From DAIDKA01 sp035943195 (GTDB lineage: Bacteria > Pseudomonadota > Gammaproteobacteria > Steroidobacterales > Steroidobacteraceae): a DNA stretch of 10,031 nucleotides. Of the stretch, positions 1 to 6,642 are shown piece after piece. Positions within the stretch are counted from its first letter, which is position 1, and every line of letters starts with the position of its first letter. A program made the position numbers and the translations under genes. The notes under the pieces were generated by a model. That model saw nothing but the letters and a program-made list of their open reading frames with translations, was not told the origin of the DNA and ran no database searches. The stretch spans positions 1 to 10,031 of the forward strand of contig DASZCK010000288.1 of assembly GCA_035943195.1 (NCBI GenBank), given 5' to 3'.

Positions 1-1530
1 TGGATCGAAGCCCCTCTGGCTGTTGTGCTGCGGATCACTCAACGTTGCGCCCAGGTTCAGGTAGCCGTCGGCGGTATGGTCGGCATACTGCCGCAGCCAG
101 TACTGGCGCGCCCCCAATGTCAGGGTGAGGGGCTTCAGGATCTGGTAGTACAGTTCGCCGAACACGGACGCGTCCTGCTGCCTTCCTGGATCTGACTGCG
201 TCCAAAGCAGATCGCTTGGCGCGGGTCCGGTGACCGGATCATCTGCCGTGGCGGCTACCAACCCGCTGGCCTGTATGGGAGGTATATAGAAACTGGTGCG
301 GGCATCTGAATAGAAAAAGCCCACCGTGCCGCTGACCCGATGCGCAGGCTCGAACGACAGACGCGTCTCGCTCGTCACCTGATGATCCGAATGCCGGCCG
401 GTCCACAGGTAGGGTTGCGCGGGCACGCCGCTCGCTGCGTATAGCGACGTCAGTACCTGCTGGGTGCCGTAGGTGGAATCCTCGACATCCAGGGACCCGC
501 GGTCGAAGAAGCTGCTCGATGACACGACGGTCCAACCGTTGCCCTGGTAGCGCAGCTCAAGCGCCGCGAGCGTCCATTGGTCGGTTGCGCTGGGTTGAAC
601 GTCGAAAGCCCGATCGAGCGTGTACTCGGGCCGAAACTGCGGCAGTGGTGCAAAGGCGGCAGGGAAGCCATTGTATGTCTGCTGCTCGCCGAGTACGCGC
701 AGTTGCAGCAGCAGACCCTGCGTCACCTGCCACAGCGAGGTGAGGCTGCCGCCATAACTGCTGTCAGCGCCCTGGTTGCCGATGCGTGTGCGCGCCGCGT
801 CGACAAACGGATCGGAGGTCGCCTTGCTAGCCGGCGCCGGATAAGTCCGCGCCAGGTAGCCGGCATCGTGATCGCCGAAGAAAACCGCGCGCACGCCAAG
901 TTCCCCGGGCACCAGCACGAGATTCACGATCGAACTGGCGCCGAGATCCGGGCCGCCGCCGCCCGCGGTACCCCCTGCCCGCGCGTCGATGTCGTATGCA
1001 TTGCCCGTCAGGTTCGGCCGGTTGACGACCATGCGGATGTTGCCGCCAAGCGCGCTCTCGCCGTAGAGCGTGCCCTGCGGTCCCTTCAGTACCTCGATGT
1101 CGTGAATGTCCACGACCCGCGGGTCGATGGAGATCGGAACGGGGGTATCATCGAGGTACAGGCCGGTAGCGCCTGATGTTCCAAACAGGTTCTGGCCGCT
1201 CACGCCGCGTATTGCGACGGTCCGCGCCGCAGTGAAACCGGTGGGGCCGCCGCCGTAGGAAAAGGACAGATCCGGCGTCATCGCCGCATAGTCGGCGAAC
1301 GAGTGAATGTCGAAGTCAGAGAGTGCCCGCGCTGTGAAGGTCGTGATGGCAGCCGGAACGGCGATTTCAGGTTCGTCGCGTTTGCGCGCGCTGACGGTGA
1401 TGCTGACGGGCTGCGTCGAATCCCCGGCAGGGTCGGGAAGCACCTGCGCCTGCAATGCCATGGTGCAACCAAACAGCATGCACAGGGACGCAAGCATCTG
1501 CGCAACTGCGGTGCGCTGACCCAATGACAT
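1..1530 (-). CDS. TonB-dependent outer-membrane receptor, N-terminal 510 residues (C-terminus beyond left edge)
   Basis: The frame is open without a stop from an ATG at 1530 to position 1, giving 510 residues. Residues 1 to about 28 form a signal peptide (hydrophobic stretch LASLCMLFGCTMAL, cleavage likely near QAQ). Residues 42-53 (VSITVSARKRDE) look like a TonB box region. The plug domain follows at about 55-170, with VAIRGVSG at 105-112 and the conserved plug core around 147-168 (KGPQGTLYG, then GGNIRMV). From about 200 alternating beta-barrel strands begin, e.g. FGELYYQILKPLTLTLGAR near 457. Family members are 700-900 residues, so roughly the last third of the barrel is missing here. Such receptors import large or scarce substrates using TonB-ExbBD energy; the substrate cannot be read from this sequence. 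The start is 14 nt after the stop of the upstream GGDEF-EAL gene, so the two are probably one transcript. A weak GGA lies just before the ATG. An L-F-G-C stretch (19-22) resembles a loose lipobox, but lipidation would be atypical for this family. Confidence 0.93.
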   Translation of the reverse strand, partial: MSLGQRTAVAQMLASLCMLFGCTMALQAQVLPDPAGDSTQPVSITVSARKRDEPEIAVPAAITTFTARALSDFDIHSFADYAAMTPDLSFSYGGGPTGFTAARTVAIRGVSGQNLFGTSGATGLYLDDTPVPISIDPRVVDIHDIEVLKGPQGTLYGESALGGNIRMVVNRPNLTGNAYDIDARAGGTAGGGGPDLGASSIVNLVLVPGELGVRAVFFGDHDAGYLARTYPAPASKATSDPFVDAARTRIGNQGADSSYGGSLTSLWQVTQGLLLQLRVLGEQQTYNGFPAAFAPLPQFRPEYTLDRAFDVQPSATDQWTLAALELRYQGNGWTVVSSSSFFDRGSLDVEDSTYGTQQVLTSLYAASGVPAQPYLWTGRHSDHQVTSETRLSFEPAHRVSGTVGFFYSDARTSFYIPPIQASGLVAATADDPVTGPAPSDLLWTQSDPGRQQDASVFGELYYQILKPLTLTLGARQYWLRQYADHTADGYLNLGATLSDPQHNSQRGFDP

Positions 1531-1544
1531 AGTTCCGTGGCCCT

Positions 1545-3839
1545 TCAGGCAGTGGCGTCGGACAGTTCCCGAGTCGCGCGGCGGGTCAGCCAGTTCGTTT
1601 CAATACTGACCGCCCCCTGCGGCCTGCCCAGGTGATAGCCCTGGGCGTAGTCGCAACCGTATTCCAGTAACTGCGAGGCCACCGCCTCGGACTCGACGCC
1701 TTCCGCGACCACCGTCATCCCGAAACCGTGCGCCAGCTGGATGGCGCTGCGGACGATGCGCTGATCGGCGGAGTCGCTGGTCAGATTCATGATGAAGGTC
1801 TTGTCGATCTTGAGCTGCTGTACCGGGAGCTGCTTGAGATACGACAGCGAGGTGTAACCGGTGCCAAAGTCATCGATCGACAATGTTACGCCAAGATCGC
1901 GGATCTGCTGCAACCGCCTGAGTATCGTCTCCGGGTGGCGTATGACGGCACTCTCGGTGATTTCAAGTTCCAGCAACTGCGCCGGTACGCCCGAGGCACG
2001 CAATACCTCGGACAGACGGTCGATGAAGCTGTTGTCGAGAAGATTGTTGGCGCTGATGTTGACCGACACCGAGATGCTGCGGCCGGCGGCGATCCACAGG
2101 GCCATCTGGCGGGCGACGACATTCAGGATGTAGAGCGTAAAGGGGTGGATCAGCTCGGTGCCTTCGACGAGGTAGATGAACTGTGCCGGCGGCACCGATC
2201 CGCGCGTGGGATGGGACCAACGCGCCAGCGCTTCCAGACCCACCAATGCCCCGTCGCCGAGCCTGATCTTGGGTTGATAGTCGACCGTGACGTCACCCTG
2301 GTGCAGGGCATTGGCGAATTCCGACTGCAGGGCGAGCATGTCGGGCGTGAAATTGTCCATGGCCTGCGAGTAGCGGCTATAGGGACGCAGTTCATGCTTG
2401 GCCTCATACATGGCGATGTCCGCGCATCGCAACAGCTCGCTCGCAGTGCGAGCGTCCTGCGGGTAGAGCGCGGCGCCCATGCTGGCCGCAAGGTTGATCT
2501 CGACCGACCTTACTCGGATGGTGTGGCCCAATGCGGCCTGAACGCGGGCGCAGGTCAGCTCGAGCGCGCCGTTGTCGGCGGCTTCCTTGACGATCAGCGC
2601 CAGTTCATCGCCCCCCAGTCGCGCAACATGTATGTCCTCATCACGCAGCAGCGCTTCGAGCCGCTTGCCGACGTCCTCGAGCACCTGGTCACCCGCCGCA
2701 TGACCCAGCGTGTCGTTGATATCCTTGAAGCGGTTCAGGTCGAGCAGCACCACGGCGATCGACTCCTGATCACAGTGCGCTATCGCCTGCTCGAGAAGCT
2801 GCATGAAGCCCTCACGATTGAGCAGTCCGGTGAGCGCATCATGCTTGGCGCGGTATTCCTGCTGGGAAACGTAGAGCTGCTGGCGGCGCAGCGCTGCATA
2901 GAGCTGGACCCGGAAGGTCGCCACGGCGGCGAGCCCCAGGAGAAAGACGACCACCGCGGGCAGCGACTGGCTCAACCAGGTCCGGTACAGCGACTCCTCC
3001 GAGACGGTCGAGGCGACGTACAGCTTCAGGGAATCAGAGCGTGCAAAGCCGACCTCGTACAGCACCCCGTCGACCGGTCCACGGGCCTTGAAGTTGCCCG
3101 TGGCGCGACCGCGCTGCGGATCCAGGATGCCGGCAGGAATCGGCGGTCCATTGACCTCGAGCTGGTCCAGGTTCTTCGAGTAACTGAACAAGCGCACGCC
3201 GGCAGTGGTCACGACGGTGATCCAGCTGTCCTTGACGAAACTCAGGCTGCCGCTTTCGCCGGTGAGGCGTTTCACCGGCACGAGCGCCAGCACTACATCA
3301 GGTTCGCGCCCTGGGCGCGCAAGGTTCAGCTTCAGCGGCAGATACCAGTCGCGTGCATGCGGCAGCTGGATGAGTTGTTCGATGACGACTCCCGTGCCCT
3401 GCGCCAGCAGCAGGGGGCGCACCGCCGTCGCAACGTCAGCGGCCACCGTTTGGCCGCCGCGGTCAACCATGATCAGGCTGCCATCGGGTCGGGCGATGCC
3501 CAGGAAAGCGACATTGGCATCGAAGCGGGCGATGCGGCCCAGGGCGCTGGTCAAATCAGCCGTTGATTCGCCGGGCGCACCGATTTCATTGCCGAGTCCG
3601 CGCAGATTCTGTGCGGTCTGGTCCAGCCCACCGGTGATGGCCGCCTCTAGGTCCACGGCCAGGTCCAGCAAACTGGTGCGCGCGTTCGCCCAGAGCTGCG
3701 CGCCTCCCATGGCGACCAGGTACAGGACGGTCGCCGCAAGCAGCAGCAATGCCATACCCAGATAGAGCCGCGCCCGGCGATATTGCAGTGCAATAACGCG
3801 CGGTTCATCGCTCGTTAATGCCTCGGTACCAACGATCAA
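1545..3839 (-). CDS. Membrane-bound GGDEF-EAL cyclic-di-GMP protein with periplasmic sensor region
   Basis: The product is 764 residues from a TTG start at 3839. Membrane segments lie at about 25-47 and 290-310, enclosing a periplasmic region of about 240 residues that looks Cache-like (inference; no motif is diagnostic). A GGDEF domain spans about 330-490, with the metal site D367 in LLDLNRFKDIND and the signature written GGDEL at 409-413. An EAL domain spans about 505-750 with its catalytic residues present: E536 of EAL, N594 in VNISANN, E626 in LEITES, DD at 656-657, K677 and E713. By family knowledge the EAL domain hydrolyses c-di-GMP to pGpG; the GGDEF domain may make c-di-GMP or only bind GTP. 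I chose the TTG because GGAGG sits at 3844-3848, directly upstream, and because the longer open frame up to 4253 would run across the divergent DUF3237 gene. The TonB-dependent receptor gene follows 14 nt downstream, which suggests that the sensor responds to, or controls, that uptake system. Confidence 0.92.
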   Translation of the reverse strand: MIVGTEALTSDEPRVIALQYRRARLYLGMALLLLAATVLYLVAMGGAQLWANARTSLLDLAVDLEAAITGGLDQTAQNLRGLGNEIGAPGESTADLTSALGRIARFDANVAFLGIARPDGSLIMVDRGGQTVAADVATAVRPLLLAQGTGVVIEQLIQLPHARDWYLPLKLNLARPGREPDVVLALVPVKRLTGESGSLSFVKDSWITVVTTAGVRLFSYSKNLDQLEVNGPPIPAGILDPQRGRATGNFKARGPVDGVLYEVGFARSDSLKLYVASTVSEESLYRTWLSQSLPAVVVFLLGLAAVATFRVQLYAALRRQQLYVSQQEYRAKHDALTGLLNREGFMQLLEQAIAHCDQESIAVVLLDLNRFKDINDTLGHAAGDQVLEDVGKRLEALLRDEDIHVARLGGDELALIVKEAADNGALELTCARVQAALGHTIRVRSVEINLAASMGAALYPQDARTASELLRCADIAMYEAKHELRPYSRYSQAMDNFTPDMLALQSEFANALHQGDVTVDYQPKIRLGDGALVGLEALARWSHPTRGSVPPAQFIYLVEGTELIHPFTLYILNVVARQMALWIAAGRSISVSVNISANNLLDNSFIDRLSEVLRASGVPAQLLELEITESAVIRHPETILRRLQQIRDLGVTLSIDDFGTGYTSLSYLKQLPVQQLKIDKTFIMNLTSDSADQRIVRSAIQLAHGFGMTVVAEGVESEAVASQLLEYGCDYAQGYHLGRPQGAVSIETNWLTRRATRELSDATA

Positions 3840-3843
3840 ACAG

Positions 3844-3848
3844 CCTCC
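3844..3848 (-). promoter_or_regulatory. Ribosome binding site GGAGG deciding the TTG start of the GGDEF-EAL gene
   Basis: On the minus strand GGAGG is followed by four bases and then TTG (3837-3839). No ATG or GTG in this frame lies nearby with a comparable site. The first in-frame ATG downstream (residue 29) would fall inside the first membrane segment. Confidence 0.6.
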
Positions 3849-3860
3849 AATGGGCGGCGA

Positions 3861-3886
3861 TTTATACGACTTAATGTTCGGGTCAA
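3861..3886 (-). promoter_or_regulatory. Possible promoter of the GGDEF-EAL/receptor pair
   Basis: On the minus strand TTGACC (3881-3886) is followed by TATAAA (3861-3866), with a 14-nt spacer, shorter than the usual 16-18. Both boxes match sigma-70 consensus well but the spacing is poor. Transcription would start near 3854, leaving a leader of about 15 nt that still includes the GGAGG. It lies in the 126-nt divergent gap shared with the DUF3237 gene. The call is tentative. Confidence 0.25.
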
Positions 3887-3952
3887 CGCTGCCACAGTGG
3901 GCATAGCGGCGCAACGACGCGGCTCCCGAATCCGGCAGTGGCGCAGGACCCC

Positions 3953-3958
3953 TATAAT
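3953..3958 (+). promoter_or_regulatory. Perfect TATAAT box directly before the DUF3237 start
   Basis: TATAAT occurs at 3953-3958, with its last two bases shared with the upstream in-frame ATG (3957). If it is a -10 element, transcription would begin around 3965-3966, exactly at the ATG chosen as start, giving a leaderless message. No convincing -35 box lies 16-18 nt upstream, so it may be a chance match. Confidence 0.3.
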
Positions 3959-3965
3959 GGCGGCC

Positions 3966-4421
3966 ATGAAACCGTCCCTGGAGCTGCTGTTTGAGGTGCG
4001 GGCGACGCTGGATCCGCCCATTCTGGTCGGTGAGGTTCCGGAAGGTTTGCGGCGCGTGGTGCCCATCAACGGTGGGACTTTCACGGGACCCCGGCTGCGC
4101 GGCACGCTGCTGCCGGGGGGTGCCGATTGGCAGTACCTGCGCGGCGACGGGGTGATGATGGTAGAGGCGCAGTACCTGCTGCGCACGGATGATGGCGTCA
4201 TCATCCAGGTCAACAATCGGGGCATGCGCCATGGCCCCGAGGCGGTCATGCACCGCCTCGGCGCCGGTGAGGTCGTCGACCCCACCGAGTACTACTTTCG
4301 CGCCACGCCACGCCTGTCCGCCCCCGCCGGACGCTACGACTGGCTGAACCGCAGCCTGTATTTATGCAGCGGCGCCCGCTACCCGGACGCCGTGATGCTG
4401 TGGTTCTTCGAAGTCCGCTAG
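3966..4421 (+). CDS. DUF3237 (UPF0311) family protein
   Basis: The product is 151 residues and spans the whole small family. Recognisable features are the start MKPSLELLFEVRA, VGEVPEGLRRVVPINGG (21-37), the GPRLRGTLLPGGADW stretch (41-55), TDDGVIIQVNNRG (74-86), RHGP near 88, VDPTEYYFRA (104-113) and the C-terminal YDWLNRSLYL. The family forms a small beta-barrel-like fold of unknown function and is frequent in proteobacteria with aromatic or steroid catabolism; no reaction can be assigned. No signal peptide is seen, so the protein is probably cytoplasmic. An in-frame ATG nine bases upstream (3957) has AGGA at 3945-3948 eight bases before it and would add MAA; I chose 3966 because it gives the usual family N-terminus. 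A still longer frame from 3897 has no support. The gene is divergent from the GGDEF-EAL gene and converges on the CsgG-like gene, with only six bases between the two stop codons. Confidence 0.9.
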   Translation: MKPSLELLFEVRATLDPPILVGEVPEGLRRVVPINGGTFTGPRLRGTLLPGGADWQYLRGDGVMMVEAQYLLRTDDGVIIQVNNRGMRHGPEAVMHRLGAGEVVDPTEYYFRATPRLSAPAGRYDWLNRSLYLCSGARYPDAVMLWFFEVR

Positions 4422-4427
4422 GTCCGG

Positions 4428-5357
4428 TTATTTAGCGAGCTGGAACAGCGTCGAGGGCACCCAGCCCTCATTGCCCAGCTCATCGCTCACCTTCCACCAG
4501 ATACCGTCCTTGTCCCCGCTGGGATACAGCGTCATGCCGGGATCCAGGTCGCGCACTACCTTGGCCTTGATATTCGCGGCCTCATACATCTTGCCGGGCT
4601 TCGACATGGTCACCGACTGCGACACGTTGTCCGCCTTGGCATTCAGTGACATGCCACGGACCTGCGTGACCAGCTTGGTGAAGGCGTCGAGGTACGCCAT
4701 GGTGATGACCTTGCCGATCTCGGTATTGGCATAGCTGCTGGCGCCGGCGGCCGCGAAGCCGCCGAAGAAGGCGCCACCGCCCGCGCCCCAGCCCAGGTCA
4801 GTCTGCTTGTAATGGCCCTGCTCCAGCGCCACCTGCTCAGTGGACCGCACATCCGTCAGCGTCAGCACCACATCCGCCGTCTTGCTCTTCAGGCTGATGC
4901 CGCCGACCACGGCGCCGGCCATGCCGTGCAGAAATCCGCCCAAGGCACCGCCGATATTGGTACCGCCCGAATTGCCGTTCTTGGTGACAAGGTCCGGCAC
5001 CAGCACGTAGTCGGCCGCTTTCATCTGGCCTTTGCCGATGTTCGAACCGCCGCGGGTTTCGCCATTGGCGGCGAGTGCGCGTTCCTTCTCGGCGGCGGCC
5101 AGACCCTTGCCGCGATCGAGTAGCGTGAAACAATTGGACTGGGAGACGAAGACCTTGATCAGCGCCTCCGGTGAGTCCAGCTGGTACTGCACCCACCAAT
5201 TGTTCTCAGGCTCGGTGACCGCCAATGTGCCGATCTTCTTGTCGCAGGTCGGAATCTGCGGCGTCGGTGCATCGGCTGCCTGAGCGATGGCGACGAGACC
5301 GCCGGCGCAGGTAAAGAACGAAACCATCCATCCAACGATGAATCGCTGAGTACGCAC
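4428..5357 (-). CDS. Secreted CsgG-like protein with C-terminal SH3-like domain
   Basis: The product is 309 residues from a GTG start at 5357, with a very purine-rich ribosome site (GGGGGAGGGG at 5361-5370) just before it. Residues 1-27 are a signal peptide ending AIAQA. There is no proper lipobox (FFTC at 14-17), so unlike classical CsgG it is probably not lipidated. Residues about 41-237 resemble the CsgG/HfaB fold: CFTLLDRGKGLAAAEKE (76-92), ADYVLVPDLV (115-124), a glycine-rich segment (131-153), ADVVLTLTDVRSTEQVALEQG (161-181, with the central strand) and the helix AYLDAFTKLVTQV (221-233). Residues 254-309 resemble a bacterial SH3 domain (YEAANIKAKVV, then WWKVSDELGNEGWVP). CsgG proteins form outer-membrane pores or periplasmic assemblies in export of amyloid or adhesive proteins; SH3 domains often bind peptidoglycan. 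The role here is inferred as envelope-associated. A terminator upstream (5415-5446) separates it from the Gly/His-rich gene, so it needs its own promoter in 5358-5414. Confidence 0.82.
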   Translation of the reverse strand: MRTQRFIVGWMVSFFTCAGGLVAIAQAADAPTPQIPTCDKKIGTLAVTEPENNWWVQYQLDSPEALIKVFVSQSNCFTLLDRGKGLAAAEKERALAANGETRGGSNIGKGQMKAADYVLVPDLVTKNGNSGGTNIGGALGGFLHGMAGAVVGGISLKSKTADVVLTLTDVRSTEQVALEQGHYKQTDLGWGAGGGAFFGGFAAAGASSYANTEIGKVITMAYLDAFTKLVTQVRGMSLNAKADNVSQSVTMSKPGKMYEAANIKAKVVRDLDPGMTLYPSGDKDGIWWKVSDELGNEGWVPSTLFQLAK

Positions 5358-5414
5358 GACCCCTCCCCCAAATTATTTTGATTTCCGCGGCGAGCGGAAT
5401 TGTATCCAAAACGA
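5358..5414 (-). promoter_or_regulatory. Promoter/operator region of the CsgG-like gene
   Basis: This 57-nt stretch lies between the upstream terminator and the GTG start. On the plus strand it carries TTCCGC (5383-5388) and GCGGAA (5394-5399), an inverted repeat with a five-base centre, and next to it an A/T-rich run (5370-5384, AATAAT on the minus strand) that could hold a -10 box. No clear -35 is visible. The promoter is expected here because a terminator precedes it, but its exact elements are uncertain. Confidence 0.3.
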
Positions 5415-5446
5415 CCAGGACGGGTGAGTGTCATCACCCGTCCTGG
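5415..5446 (-). terminator. Intrinsic terminator of the Gly/His-rich gene
   Basis: A perfect 13-bp inverted repeat (5415-5427 with 5434-5446) flanks a six-base loop. Read on the minus strand it is followed by TCGTTTTGG, a short T run. It starts 53 nt after the stop codon of the Gly/His-rich gene. The plus-strand side has no T run, so it acts in the minus direction. The stem is strong and the U tract modest. Confidence 0.75.
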
Positions 5447-5499
5447 AACGATCCTATGGATAGAGACGGATCGCGGTGCGATTTGTCAGCGAGCGCCTA

Positions 5500-6438
5500 T
5501 CAGCGAACGGTGTACCCGCGTGCCTCGAGGCAGGCTGACATCGCACGGCCGTAGGCCGACCGGGCGCTGGCCGAGGCATTCGAGGAAGACTGGCTGGTCG
5601 GGTCAAACCCGGCCTGCCCCTTCGCCCAGGTATGGCACTGGAATTTGTCCGTCGCCTGCTGCTGCTCGCTCTGGCCAGTGCGCGGGTAGGCAATAATGCC
5701 CAGATCGGTCGTCGCGCCCTGAGCCACATCCGGCGGAGCGTTATCCGTCGCCGCAGGTGCAGCATCGGCGTCCGGCCCAGCCGCAGCCGCCGCATTCACA
5801 TCATCCGAATAACTGTCGGCCACCGGTGGCGGGTCCGCCGCCACATAGCCGTTATCCGCGGCATTCCAGGTGTAGTAAACATTGTTCACGTAGTAGTACG
5901 GGATCCCGCTCCAGTAGTAGGTCGAGTACACCGCCGGCAGGAAGCCCAGGAACAGCGGATATGACCAGCCGTAGTAGGCGGCGGGCCAGAAGCCGCCATG
6001 CCAGTAGCCGCCGCCCCAGGCCGGATGGTAGCCATGGCCGCCCCGGAATCCGTAACCGTAAGCGTGGCCGTAGCCATAGGCGCCGCCGACCCGCGCCCCG
6101 GCATGGCCGGGAGCGTAGTAATGGGGCGTCGCGGAGAAATGGGCGCCCGCCACGGCGTGGTTCACGGACATACGGGGTGCGCTGAAGTGAGCCCCGCCGG
6201 AAACATGGCCGCCGCCACCGAAGTGCGCGCCACCGCTGAAATGAGAGCCGCCATTGAAATGGCCGCCACCGCCGCCACCACTGACGTGACCGCCACCGCT
6301 GAAATGGCCGCCACCGCCGCCGCCATGGGACTCCGCGAACACGGCGGAGGAGCCGACCAACAAGGCCGCTGCGAGTCCGACCACCTTGAAAATCTGACCG
6401 GCCTTGGTTCGGCCTTGGGCACTTACCTTGGCGTTCAT
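5500..6438 (-). CDS. Secreted Gly/His/Tyr-rich protein with hexad histidine repeats
   Basis: The product is 312 residues from an ATG at 6438, preceded by GGAG seven bases upstream; the longer frame to 6582 has no such site and would bury the signal peptide. Residues 1-35 form a signal peptide (FKVVGLAAALLVGSSAVFA, then ES). Residues 38-150 are Gly/His-rich with 16 histidines, many exactly six residues apart (60, 66, 72, 78, 84 and 94, 100, 106, 112), in units like HFSGGA and HVSGGA. Residues 120-195 are rich in Tyr and Trp with a hydrophobic patch (PLFLGFLPAV) and GIPYYYVNNVYYTW. A low-complexity Ala/Asp/Pro linker (200-240) precedes a conserved-looking tail, KFQCHTWAKGQAGFDPT (265-281) and AYGRAMSACLEARGYTV (295-311). 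This tail resembles the end of many proteobacterial glycine-zipper type envelope proteins, with two cysteines (268, 303) that could form a disulfide. Function is unknown; envelope location, and possibly metal binding by the histidines, are inferences. It has its own terminator. Confidence 0.85.
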   Translation of the reverse strand: MNAKVSAQGRTKAGQIFKVVGLAAALLVGSSAVFAESHGGGGGGHFSGGGHVSGGGGGGHFNGGSHFSGGAHFGGGGHVSGGAHFSAPRMSVNHAVAGAHFSATPHYYAPGHAGARVGGAYGYGHAYGYGFRGGHGYHPAWGGGYWHGGFWPAAYYGWSYPLFLGFLPAVYSTYYWSGIPYYYVNNVYYTWNAADNGYVAADPPPVADSYSDDVNAAAAAGPDADAAPAATDNAPPDVAQGATTDLGIIAYPRTGQSEQQQATDKFQCHTWAKGQAGFDPTSQSSSNASASARSAYGRAMSACLEARGYTVR

Positions 6439-6642
6439 GGTTTGCTCCGTCGCGGATCGAAAATGTTTCCGCTGCATCGTTTCCAACATGGGGTCCGAAA
6501 TCTCAGTTTCCATGCCTGGTAAAACGCGCTTCCTTACCAGACGATGACATTGTACTCCTCGACGGCTGTCCTGAAGAATCAACGGCTTCCTACAGGATTA
6601 CGTAACCTTAACTTCTGCCTCTCGAGGCGTCGTCCGACCCGC
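6439..6642 (-). promoter_or_regulatory. Leader and promoter region of the Gly/His-rich gene
   Basis: This 204-nt gap follows the HDOD gene on the same strand. On the minus strand TACAAT (6549-6554) is a fair -10 box, though no good -35 stands 16-18 nt before it. Downstream lies a 7-bp inverted repeat, CTGGTAA (6516-6522) with TTACCAG (6534-6540), separated by 11 nt. Overlapping the box is a 15-codon frame (6503-6550) with GAGGAG four bases before its ATG. A short GC-rich hairpin, GCCTC/GAGGC (6617-6628), sits just after the HDOD stop but lacks a T run, so I do not call it a terminator. Confidence 0.35.

Noticed and set aside
577..1176. 199-codon open frame on the plus strand over the receptor gene
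   Set aside because: Antisense shadow of the plug domain of the TonB-dependent receptor, which is continuous in the opposite strand.
1728..3566. 612-codon open frame on the plus strand inside the GGDEF-EAL gene
   Set aside because: It is antisense to a gene with all domain motifs in place; its translation has no recognisable domain and an odd composition rich in Arg, Gln and Gly, as expected of a mirror frame in high-GC DNA.
4422..4427. Terminator between the convergent DUF3237 and CsgG-like genes
   Set aside because: Only six bases separate the stops and I found no hairpin with a T run spanning them.
6439..6582. Extended N-terminus of the Gly/His-rich protein to 6582
   Set aside because: The extension would place 48 charged residues before the signal peptide, and the ATG at 6438 has a good GGAG site.
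6617..6628. GCCTC/GAGGC hairpin after the HDOD stop as a terminator
   Set aside because: The stem is only four to five pairs with a minimal loop and no T run on either strand.
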